Positions 1-5,123 of a stretch of DNA of 5,123 nucleotides are shown here, piece after piece; position 1 is the first letter of the stretch, and each line of letters begins with the position of its first letter. Position numbers and translations under genes: made by a program. The notes below the pieces were generated by a model. The model worked only from the letters and a program-made list of their open reading frames with translations, had not been told where the DNA came from and ran no database searches. Where the stretch lies: assembly GCA_012800685.1 (NCBI GenBank), contig JAAZIT010000321.1:1-5123 (forward strand), in the 5' to 3' direction. This DNA is from Clostridiales bacterium (GTDB taxonomy: Bacteria > Bacillota > Clostridia > Oscillospirales > Ruminococcaceae).

Positions 1-39
1 ACCCCACAGCAGGTTGAAGATGAGATTCTTGCAGCTTAG
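1..39 (+). CDS. 3' end of an unidentified upstream gene
   Basis: Frame 1 is open from the window edge, reads TPQQVEDEILAA, and stops at TAG (37-39), directly followed by an in-frame TAA (40-42). The acidic, helix-like composition and double stop fit the natural C-terminus of a protein, but 12 residues do not identify a family. If the junction at 112-117 is an insertion-sequence end, this would be the transposase tail. That is inference only, and a chance open frame is possible. Confidence 0.3.
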   Translation, partial: TPQQVEDEILAA

Positions 40-117
40 TAATCTTTCTCTACGTATTAATATCATGCAGAGAGAAAATGTTCAACTTTTTGTGTCCAAA
101 GTATTGACATAGGTCCA
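40..117. other. Non-coding junction, possible insertion-sequence terminus
   Basis: This stretch separates the stop at 37-39 from the abrupt start of a Thr-rich coding frame after the in-frame TAG at 110-112. Read on the minus strand from about 117 it begins TGGACCTATGTC and continues through TTTGGACACAAAAAG, which has the general look of a transposon terminal repeat. No partner repeat or target duplication can be seen because the other end would lie outside the window. Assignment to a family is not possible. Confidence 0.2.
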
Positions 118-709
118 TACACCTGTAACCACAACCACTGTAACAACGACCACTCCAGATAATAAAAAGACTAAAGCCTCCACTACAACCACTACTAGCA
201 CAACCACTACCAAAAAGAAATCACAGCAAAACCCAGCGCCGCCAGAAAAAAACAATAATACCAGCACCCTTCCGGGTCCTAAGAGCTTAAAACAAGGGTT
301 GACTGATGAGGAATACGCCCAAGCATATGATATTGCACTTGAAATTGTAAATCGTAATGTTAAAATTGCCAATTGGGATAAAGACAATCATACTGCGGAG
401 CAAGCATGGATTTTGTTGGGAGGTATTGAATCTGATATTTACAATATTTACAATTCGGGTACTCATATCGAAACAGGCAAGTATTATTATACTGCGTACG
501 GTGCACTCGTACTTCGTGAAGCATCTTGCGCCGGTGTATGTCGTGCAGTTGCATTATGTTTAGTTATACTAGACATCCCGTATGAGCATGTTAATGAAAA
601 TTTATGGAAACATCAATATATTAGAGTGTATGTTATAGGAGAAGAATTTAACGAATATATTAGAATTGATGCACAGGGTGGAGTTTTCGGTTCTGATGGA
701 TGGGATTAA
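113..709 (+). pseudogene. 5'-truncated secreted transglutaminase-like protein
   Basis: The frame is open from the codon after TAG (110-112) to TAA (707-709). Its first 60 or so codons are a low-complexity Thr/Lys/Asn/Pro linker (TTTVTTTTPD, then TTTTTSTTTTKKK), typical of surface proteins between a signal peptide or anchor and a folded domain. The domain that follows has the transglutaminase-like (papain-fold) triad: Cys in GVCRAVA (539-541), His in WKHQY (611-613) and Asp in RIDAQGG (668-670). This superfamily includes cross-linkers, proteases and peptidoglycan-associated enzymes, so the substrate is unknown. No ATG/GTG start, ribosome binding site or signal peptide precedes the linker. The only late option, TTG at 299, lacks a good binding site and would give a 136-residue cytoplasmic protein. 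I therefore read it as a gene that lost its 5' end, although the catalytic domain looks intact. A programmed frameshift or a sequence error cannot be excluded. Confidence 0.6.
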
Positions 710-815
710 TAAATAATGCGTACTTAAAAATTATTCTTCTATGTGCAAACATTATAACGAATATGTTCAAATAATATACCCAATAAAAGCGATATTCAAT
801 GACAAATGACAGTTT

Positions 816-836
816 GGTTAATTTTATCAGTTAACC
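816..836. repeat. Small perfect inverted repeat
   Basis: GGTTAA (816-821) and TTAACC (831-836) form a perfect 6-bp dyad around a 9-base centre. It has no T-run, so it is not a convincing terminator. It could be an operator or chance in AT-rich DNA. Confidence 0.15.
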
Positions 837-893
837 TTAATAGCATACTCTGCAGTTAAAAAAAATATCAAATATTACAACTAAGGACGCATT

Positions 894-916
894 AAAAAAC
901 TCGGTTGGTTGAGTTC
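894..916 (-). terminator. Minus-strand Rho-independent terminator
   Basis: On the minus strand, AACTC (911-915) pairs with GAGTT (898-902) around an 8-base loop, with one extra G-T wobble pair at the base. The 3' arm runs straight into a T tract (complement of the A-run 894-899). It lies about 20 bases past the stop of the minus-strand coding remnant at 936-1061. That is where the terminator of a gene on that strand would be expected. Confidence 0.4.
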
Positions 917-935
917 TGTTCAATATAACACTTTT

Positions 936-1061
936 TCATTCCACCCATAACCTATTGATCTTGGATTGAAATTCTATTTGAGATCTTCTACCTCGCATCA
1001 TGATTTGGCTATTGTCACGCATATAGTCGAATTTAGGATGTTCAGAAACGAGATAGTAACT
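936..1061 (-). pseudogene. Decayed gene tail on the minus strand
   Basis: The minus strand has a 41-codon open stretch ending at TGA (936-938). It reads SYYLVSEHPKFDYMRDNSQI and continues MMRGRRSQIEFQSKINRLWVE. The balanced mix of charged, aromatic and aliphatic residues differs from the Asn/Lys/Ile-rich chance frames of the surrounding AT-rich DNA. A terminator-like hairpin follows on the same strand. Just upstream there is an in-frame stop (1062-1064), but a neighbouring frame continues with protein-like sequence (SHPYKTGGTSFVDIK) through about 1060-1108, which suggests a frameshift. No start codon is visible for a full gene. I do not recognise the family. It is best read as the C-terminal remnant of a gene eroded by frameshifts, and a chance frame remains possible. 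Confidence 0.3.
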
Positions 1062-1076
1062 TTATATCTACGAAGC

Positions 1077-1116
1077 TAGTTCCTCCGGTTTTGTAGGGGT
1101 GGCTACATGCTTTTTT
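1077..1116 (+). terminator. Plus-strand terminator-like hairpin
   Basis: TAGTTCCTCC (1077-1086) can pair with GGGGTGGCTA (1096-1105) with several G-U pairs and one mismatch; an alternative short stem is TGTAG/CTACA (1092-1096/1103-1107). Six Ts follow at 1111-1116. No recognised plus-strand gene lies directly upstream. The segment overlaps the possible upstream part of the minus-strand remnant, so it could be fortuitous. Confidence 0.3.
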
Positions 1117-1180
1117 ATTCACGTGTTTTGCAAGTGATATTTATTTTATGTAAGCTTTATAGCAACATGACGTTGCATCC

Positions 1181-1219
1181 AAATCGCGTACTAGCTTAAG
1201 TGTTGGTACGTGATTTTTT
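1181..1219 (+). terminator. Plus-strand Rho-independent terminator
   Basis: AAATCGCGTAC (1181-1191) pairs over 11 bp, with one G-U pair, with GTACGTGATTT (1206-1216) around a 14-base loop. The 3' arm runs into six Ts (1214-1219). This is the strongest hairpin in the gene-free stretch and works only on the plus strand. It would end transcription arriving from the left and insulate the fibre operon from it. The transcript it serves is not evident, since the nearest plus-strand gene ends at 709. Confidence 0.5.
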
Positions 1220-1305
1220 ATGTGTTTATTAAATGGTCTGTATTTCGTATGAGATTGACACCAGTTTTGGGGATATTTGAACTTTATATGTAAATTTTTG
1301 GGTGA

Positions 1306-1341
1306 TGTGGTTATGTATAATTATCCATAATTATATCCACA
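1306..1341. repeat. Imperfect hairpin with duplicated ATAATTAT
   Basis: TGTGG (1306-1310) pairs with CCACA (1337-1341), and two copies of the self-complementary ATAATTAT (1317-1324 and 1327-1334) pair with each other around CC. A 6-by-2 internal loop separates the two stems. No T-run follows, so a terminator is unlikely. It may be a protein-binding dyad or chance in AT-rich sequence. Confidence 0.25.
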
Positions 1342-1622
1342 ACTTTTCATATTATTACGTAAAACTTATAGACGTTGAGTGACTTTTGTAGAAAATTAAT
1401 ATAAATATATAGACCTTTTGATATTCTTTTTATCTAATTTAAACAAAACCAATTATGAACATATAACAATTTGTTTTGTAAAACATTGGAAGTTATCACG
1501 AATCATTTAACTAGATATTAAATTTTTTTATTTTGTTATTTTTTATTATATTAAGTTGTAATATTTAACAAAATAGTGTCGTAAACTATATATTGTTTTG
1601 GCTATTTGGCGATTTTGCAATT

Positions 1623-1628
1623 TATAAT
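1623..1628 (+). promoter_or_regulatory. Candidate -10 box for the fibre operon
   Basis: TATAAT matches the sigma-A -10 consensus exactly. The best -35 candidate, TTGGCT at 1598-1603, is weak and gives a long 19-bp spacer. If used, the transcript would carry a leader of about 360 bases. Confidence is low because TATAAT occurs often by chance in such AT-rich DNA. Confidence 0.25.
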
Positions 1629-1643
1629 GTAAATATTTTACAT
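1627..1643. promoter_or_regulatory. 17-bp dyad overlapping the -10 box, operator-like
   Basis: ATGTAAA (1627-1633) and TTTACAT (1637-1643) are perfect inverted copies around TAT. The dyad overlaps the end of the TATAAT box and would cover the start-site region, a typical repressor position. Its half-site spacing does not fit the TnrA/GlnR box (TGTNA-N7-TNACA). The regulator is unknown. Confidence 0.3.
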
Positions 1644-1758
1644 ATTTGTTAACCAAAGTTATACTTTTTAAAAACTGATAAGAAACTCATAGTAAACTAA
1701 TTGTAAAATATCGAAGAATTAAAATATTTGATGAAAATAAATTGTTTATTATGCACAA

Positions 1759-1825
1759 GGGTTATAGTCCCTAGTAAAGGCATTTGACGCGAAAATACAC
1801 CTTACTAGTCTAATTTTGCCGAAAA
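1759..1825 (+). ncRNA. Possible structured RNA element in the operon leader
   Basis: CTAGTAAAGG (1771-1780) pairs with CCTTACTAG (1800-1808), a 9-bp stem with one bulged A and a 19-base loop. ATTTT/AAAAT (1813-1817/1821-1825) makes a second small hairpin on a GCCG loop. GGGTTAT (1759-1765) can pair far downstream with ATAACCC (1890-1896), and ACTAGTCTA (1804-1812) with TAGACTAGT (1907-1915), so alternative folds exist. It sits about 170 bases before the first start codon. I cannot assign it to a known riboswitch class. Confidence 0.25.
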
Positions 1826-1994
1826 TAATAATTATATTTGTTTAAGTTGCCTATTGAATTAATTACGTGGATATAGGAAAATTATGGTAATAACCCAGTT
1901 ATATTATAGACTAGTTATCATTAAAATATGACTTAAGGGTTTAAAAAGAAAAAGTTGATAAGTTGTCAATAATTTAATTAAAGGAGCGTTAATT

Positions 1995-2759
1995 ATGAAA
2001 AAATTAGAACAAATTAATTCCACCAACACTGTTGTTGGAAAAACAAAGAGCAATTCTCGTAAGAAGATATCATTAGCAATAACAGCATTTGCTTTATCTG
2101 CGGCACTAATAGTAGGAAGCATGTTCGCTTATTTTAGTGATATATACGAAGACAATGTTGTTGGCATTGTTAATGCTGGTACATTAGAAATCAAACCAGC
2201 TAAAGGCAATTCTACAAGCTATAAGATTCAACGTTATAATGCTGATGGCGAAGGGGATAAATGGGAGGACTATGACGTTGAGGCAAGTGGAACCAACATT
2301 CTAAATCCAGGTGATAAATTCCGAATTGTAGGTAATATGGAAAACCTTGGTTCAAAGAGTGCTGTGTTGCAGGCTAACATAACTTTAGACTTTAGTGAAA
2401 CTAAGGCTCAGGCTATGGTTGGTAAAGTGGCATTTTACGGATCTTGTACTGAAAATGGTATTTTATCCGATAAAATTGTTGTAGACAGTGAGGATAGCGG
2501 TCTAACTTTAGATAATAATGTATATGCTTATTCAAAACAAGTTGGTATTATTAGTGGTACTGTAGAAGTAGAAAATGATAGTGATGGGGATTGTTTATCT
2601 ACTTTTGATGGAGATATTGTATACTTCCAAATCGATACATCGGTAGGAAATGGCGCTCAAGCGGCTAAAATTGAAATTAATGCTATTTGGAAGGCTATTC
2701 AATACCGTAACAATGATGTAAACAGCATTGATTGGGATACAGCGGAATCAAGAATCTAA
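1995..2759 (+). CDS. TasA/CalY-like fibre protein, SipW-class substrate
   Basis: A 254-residue secreted protein of the TasA/camelysin type. A basic N-region ending RKK (22-24) leads into a hydrophobic segment (about 25-43) and the motif MFAYFSDIYEDN, which closely resembles TasA around its cleavage site (WAAFNDIKSKD). By analogy SipW cuts after Ala45. Further TasA-like signatures follow: AGTLEI at 61-66 (TasA ASGTLDL) and LNPGDKF at 103-109 (TasA LKPGDKL), then a long beta-rich region. It has only two cysteines, C151 and C200, both in the mature protein, which could form a disulfide. Family members are major extracellular matrix fibre subunits, so this is probably the main structural subunit. 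The start is set by AAGGAG (1981-1986), 8 bases before ATG. The 24-residue stretch before the hydrophobic core is longer than usual. It heads a co-directional operon with the SipW peptidase two genes downstream. CalY-type peptidase activity is not supported by anything I can see. Confidence 0.82.
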   Translation: MKKLEQINSTNTVVGKTKSNSRKKISLAITAFALSAALIVGSMFAYFSDIYEDNVVGIVNAGTLEIKPAKGNSTSYKIQRYNADGEGDKWEDYDVEASGTNILNPGDKFRIVGNMENLGSKSAVLQANITLDFSETKAQAMVGKVAFYGSCTENGILSDKIVVDSEDSGLTLDNNVYAYSKQVGIISGTVEVENDSDGDCLSTFDGDIVYFQIDTSVGNGAQAAKIEINAIWKAIQYRNNDVNSIDWDTAESRI

Positions 2760-2797
2760 GCTAAAACTAAAATAAAATAAAAAAGGAGAGAGGTAAT

Positions 2798-3415
2798 ATG
2801 CATAAATTAAAAAAGGCATTAGTACTAACGCTATTGCCTCTTCTCCTTTTTTCTAGTTTTTGTACTTTTCAAGTGAGTGCAGAAGAAAGCTATTCGATGA
2901 CGATAAGTTCTGACTTTAAACTTACTGATAACAAAAAAATGGTTTTCAATGAAACAAACATTGGTCCGGGGTTTACTAATGATTACAATATTAATATTAC
3001 GAATAATAGTTCTGAAAAAATATTTATTTACGTTGATAGCATTAAAGTGAAATCTGATATTGAGAATATTAATGAATTTTATTTTAAGTTTGGCGAGGGT
3101 AGTTTGCTTCAGTCTGGTGACATAAAAAAATTTACACCTGATACTCCTGCTGTATTTTCAGTTTCTGAAAACACTTCAGGAGTTTTGAGGCTTAATTTAG
3201 AGCTAGATAAGAATGCGGGTAATGAATATCAAGATTCAGAAATCACATTTCATATGACTTTCCGTATATCTAGTGATGTTGACAATGCACAGACTGGTAT
3301 TAATTTTAATAATACTAGAACTTGGATAATTGCTATTTTAATTATTATGATTATTACTATAGGTTATCTTATTACACGTAAGAATAGGGAGAAAGTACGT
3401 AATGAGGTTAGGTAA
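2798..3415 (+). CDS. Cell-surface protein with sortase-like C-terminal signal, probable fibre anchor
   Basis: A 205-residue protein, 38 bases after the previous stop, with a strong binding site (AAGGAGAGAGG) before ATG. It has an ordinary Sec signal peptide (KLKK, hydrophobic core, VSA|EE at 26-30) rather than the SipW-class type. The mature part is beta-rich and Asn/Ser-rich, lacks cysteine, and contains NIGPGFTNDYNINITNNSSEK, laid out like the PGDK...F.N.GS segment of TasA, so a related fold is possible. The C-terminus has NAQTG (163-167), a hydrophobic helix (about 176-193) and a basic tail starting RKNREK. This is the layout of a cell-wall sorting signal, with a pentapeptide closer to sortase-B motifs (NPQTN, NPKTG) than to LPXTG. 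Failing that, it would be a single-pass membrane protein. By context it is a candidate base or anchor for the fibres, functionally like TapA. It overlaps the next gene by 14 bases. No named family is recognised. Confidence 0.72.
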   Translation: MHKLKKALVLTLLPLLLFSSFCTFQVSAEESYSMTISSDFKLTDNKKMVFNETNIGPGFTNDYNINITNNSSEKIFIYVDSIKVKSDIENINEFYFKFGEGSLLQSGDIKKFTPDTPAVFSVSENTSGVLRLNLELDKNAGNEYQDSEITFHMTFRISSDVDNAQTGINFNNTRTWIIAILIIMIITIGYLITRKNREKVRNEVR

Positions 3416-4064
3416 AAAACGCAAAATAACGAGTATAATATCAACAGTCTTTTTAGTGCTTTCATTAATTGTTTTATTGACTGCTGTAATAGTTGTTCTA
3501 ACTGGAGCGGGAAATAAGTTTTTGTTTGGATACAAGCCTTACGTTATATCAACTGGTTCTATGGAGCCTGAATATAAGGTTAATTGCATTGTAGTTATCC
3601 ATAAAAAAAGTTATGAGGATATTGAGGTTGGGGATATTGTTGCTTTCAAAGCTAAAGAAATTGGCGAAAAAGAGGCAATGCATCGAGTTGTGGAAAAAAC
3701 ATCTAATGGATTTATAACAAAAGGTGATAACAACGAAAATGTCGATGATATAGAATTAACTAAGGATGAATATATTGGACACTCTGTTTGGCATACAAAT
3801 AAGCTCTCTGGTTATTTAAATTTATTGGAAAAACCAAATGGTATTTTAAAATATATGATTTTGCCATTAGGTGGAATTATATTATTAGTGATATCATTAA
3901 AGATATTTATATCTCTTTTATTTGGTGGAAAGAATAATTCAACTGAAAACTTAGAAGAAACTTCTGATGAAAACTTAGAGGATACCTCTGACAATGTAAA
4001 AGTTGAAAAGATTAGTATAGAAGAGGATACTAATACTAACATTAAAGAAAATCAAAATGATTAA
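3402..4064 (+). CDS. sipW: Signal peptidase I of the SipW (ER) type
   Basis: A 220-residue membrane peptidase that removes signal peptides of TasA-class proteins. An N-terminal helix (about 12-34) is followed by the family boxes in order: STGSMEPEY with nucleophile Ser53, EVGDIVAFK (75-83), MHRVVE with His94, and TKGDNNENVDD with Asp109 and Asp115/116. Histidine in place of the lysine of ordinary bacterial signal peptidases marks the ER/archaeal class that includes SipW. A second helix (about 151-174) fits the two-helix SipW layout. The tail from 177 is long, acidic and low in complexity, with a tandem octapeptide (182-189 and 190-197), and is probably cytoplasmic. ATG lies inside the end of the previous gene and is preceded by AGGGAGAAAG (3386-3395), so the two are likely translationally coupled. 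SipW-class substrates lie on both sides, which agrees with its role. Confidence 0.92.
   Translation: MRLGKKRKITSIISTVFLVLSLIVLLTAVIVVLTGAGNKFLFGYKPYVISTGSMEPEYKVNCIVVIHKKSYEDIEVGDIVAFKAKEIGEKEAMHRVVEKTSNGFITKGDNNENVDDIELTKDEYIGHSVWHTNKLSGYLNLLEKPNGILKYMILPLGGIILLVISLKIFISLLFGGKNNSTENLEETSDENLEDTSDNVKVEKISIEEDTNTNIKENQND
3945..3992 (+). repeat. 24-bp tandem duplication in the SipW tail
   Basis: Two adjacent 24-base in-frame units (3945-3968 and 3969-3992) encode ENLEETSD and ENLEDTSD. They differ at four bases, three of them synonymous. This indicates a recent tandem duplication that lengthened the acidic C-terminal tail of the peptidase. Confidence 0.75.
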
Positions 4065-4082
4065 TAATACATTTCTACTAGA

Positions 4083-4098
4083 AAGGAGTGGTTAGGTG
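4083..4098 (+). promoter_or_regulatory. Ribosome binding site that selects a GTG start
   Basis: AAGGAG (4083-4088) lies 7 bases before GTG (4096-4098), the start of the long downstream frame. The nearby ATG at 4103 is in another frame and stops after 10 codons (MKKKVVLFNF), so it is a decoy. There is no in-frame ATG before the signal peptide. Confidence 0.7.
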
Positions 4099-5123
4099 TA
4101 CAATGAAAAAAAAGGTAGTTTTATTCAATTTCTAAAAAAGCCTTTAACTTGGATAATTTTAGTTTTAACTATAATTTCTTGTATTGCGATTGTAAATCTA
4201 CCTGCTCTATATGCATATTTTTCAGATGTATTTGTTGCACATACGTCAACAATTCAATTTTCGGATTTATCAGTTAAGATTGGTGATAAGATATATTCAA
4301 AACCTTTAGTATATGCTACTGGTGCAGATAATGTTGAGTCAAATCCTTATAAGACTTTAATAGAATTTACAGACAATTCTGAAAATAATAACAACATACT
4401 GTTAGCTGACGGTTATACTGTGCCAATTAAGTATACAATTACAAATGACAGCAAGGTAACAGAAAATATAACTCCGGAAATTAAATTTACGTCATTTATT
4501 AACAACACTGATATTACAGGTAGTGAAAATATAATAACAAAAATGTTTACCATTACACAATTAACTTATAGCCTTGACGGACAAGGTAATACAAAGCTTA
4601 TTTCAACTGATGATATTAGTTCGAATGGTACGCCCGGTGGTAGTAATACCATAGCAACCTTTAAGGGGGCTACAACGTTAGTTAAAGCAAGTGAAAGTAT
4701 TGAAGTTGTTTTTAGAATAAAACATAATAGAGAAAGCGTTAAACGTGGTTCTGCTCCTAGTTATTTAAGTCGATTAAAGATTGAGACAACTGCTGTTGCA
4801 ACATTACCAAATAATTCAGCGCCTAACTGGGATGCTAAAAGTGAGGCTATGCCATTTGCAATTGCAACATATGCTTTTACCAATCCTGCTGTGTTAACTA
4901 AATCCTCATTTAATTCAGACAATATAACTCTAGCCGACAATACGGTAACTGTTAAAGGTACAGCTTCAACCCTTATAGCAAATTGGCGTCCAGCAGTATA
5001 TGAGTGTATAATTAATCGTACTGATTATAATGCTGCAAATCCAAGTGGAGTCGAAAATGAAGTTGGAGTAGTAAATCCTGAAGGAAACACTTTTGCCGTA
5101 ACTTATACAGACATAAATATACC
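4096..5123 (+). CDS. Large second SipW-class surface protein, 3' end beyond window
   Basis: Open from GTG for 342 codons without a stop to the window edge, 31 bases after sipW. The N-terminus has a basic region (FLKKP, 12-16), a hydrophobic segment (about 17-38) and AYFSDV (40-45). The AYFSD is identical to the cleavage-site motif of the first operon gene, so it is a probable SipW substrate cut after Ala40. The mature part seen is beta-rich and rich in Thr, Asn and Ser. Residues 45-240 or so hold segments such as YTVPIKYTITNDSKVTENI and ESIEVVFRIKHN, resembling repeated immunoglobulin-like or jelly-roll strands. A further region follows YAFTNPAVL. One cysteine (304) is seen after the signal region. 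It is already longer than TasA or CalY, so it is more likely a minor or tip component, adhesin or fibre-associated protein than the main subunit. No specific family is recognised, and a C-terminal anchor cannot be judged because the gene is cut. Confidence 0.8.
   Translation, partial: MYNEKKGSFIQFLKKPLTWIILVLTIISCIAIVNLPALYAYFSDVFVAHTSTIQFSDLSVKIGDKIYSKPLVYATGADNVESNPYKTLIEFTDNSENNNNILLADGYTVPIKYTITNDSKVTENITPEIKFTSFINNTDITGSENIITKMFTITQLTYSLDGQGNTKLISTDDISSNGTPGGSNTIATFKGATTLVKASESIEVVFRIKHNRESVKRGSAPSYLSRLKIETTAVATLPNNSAPNWDAKSEAMPFAIATYAFTNPAVLTKSSFNSDNITLADNTVTVKGTASTLIANWRPAVYECIINRTDYNAANPSGVENEVGVVNPEGNTFAVTYTDINI

Larger units (their letters stand above)
1217..1994 (+). other. Gene-free AT-rich leader upstream of the fibre operon
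   Basis: About 775 bases of very AT-rich DNA lie between the last terminator-like hairpin and the first operon gene. No open frame here looks coding on either strand. It holds an imperfect hairpin (1306-1341), a TATAAT box with an overlapping dyad (1623-1643), a possible folded RNA element (1759-1825) and the ribosome binding site at 1981-1986. A leader this long suggests room for promoter control or a long untranslated RNA. I see no match to a riboswitch class I know. Confidence 0.6.

Noticed and set aside
82..387. Minus-strand open frame with Val/Leu-rich sequence
   Set aside because: It is the antisense of the Thr-rich linker codons (ACC/ACA read as GGT/TGT/GTV), so its valine runs are a shadow of low-complexity coding sequence. 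No good ribosome binding site was seen.
714..742. Terminator after the transglutaminase-like gene
   Set aside because: The possible AATAAT/ATTATT stem is all A-T with a large loop and no real T-run, so it is too weak to call.
1251..1290. Promoter based on a perfect TTGACA at 1255-1260
   Set aside because: No acceptable -10 box lies 16-18 bases downstream; the nearest candidates give spacers of 13 or 23.
1141..1320. Minus-strand open frame of about 59 codons
   Set aside because: It has no start codon and is rich in Asn, Lys, His and Tyr as expected for chance frames in AT-rich DNA, despite a protein-like last third (LVRDLDATSCC).
1306..1341. Cluster of DnaA-box-like sequences (TTATCCATA, ATATCCACA)
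   Set aside because: They are imperfect matches within one AT-rich hairpin, with no replication gene nearby; chance is more likely than an origin.
1751..1825. Cyclic-di-GMP riboswitch before a matrix operon
   Set aside because: GCACAAGGG and GGCATTTGAC superficially recall class I and II motifs, but the remaining conserved blocks and stems are missing.
1904..2122. Minus-strand frame of 72 codons over the start of the fibre gene
   Set aside because: It is antisense to a well-supported gene with a strong ribosome binding site and a recognisable signal peptide.
1..5123. CRISPR array, tRNA or rRNA genes
   Set aside because: No regularly spaced repeats and no tRNA or rRNA signatures were seen on reading the window.

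Overview
This is a low-GC window with strong AGGAG-type ribosome binding sites and a TasA/SipW surface-fibre locus, which points to a Firmicute, probably a clostridial or related anaerobe. No sequence here fixes the genus.

The left end (1-709) is a damaged or rearranged area. It starts with 12 codons of an unidentified upstream gene. After a non-coding junction, an open frame runs into a Thr-rich linker and a transglutaminase-like domain with a visible Cys-His-Asp triad. The frame has no start codon, signal peptide or ribosome binding site, so the gene looks 5'-truncated, perhaps by an insertion sequence ending near 112-117.

Positions 710-1994 hold no convincing intact gene. The first half contains a likely decayed gene tail on the minus strand (936-1061) with its own terminator (894-916), and two plus-strand terminator-like hairpins (1077-1116 and 1181-1219). 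The second half is a very AT-rich leader of about 775 bases before the operon. It contains a TATAAT box overlapped by a 17-bp dyad (1623-1643) and a possible structured RNA element (1759-1825).

Positions 1995-5123 hold a tight four-gene operon on the plus strand with no internal terminators: (1) a TasA/CalY-like fibre subunit with a SipW-class signal peptide; (2) a surface protein with an ordinary signal peptide and a sortase-like C-terminal signal (NAQTG, membrane helix, basic tail); (3) SipW, the ER-type signal peptidase; (4) a large second SipW-class substrate, initiated at GTG and cut by the window end. The inferred logic is that SipW cleaves proteins 1 and 4 at their shared AYFSD site, the mature proteins form extracellular fibre material, and protein 2 serves as a cell-bound anchor in a role like that of TapA. 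The gene order differs from the Bacillus subtilis tapA-sipW-tasA operon, and no TapA homologue is recognisable.
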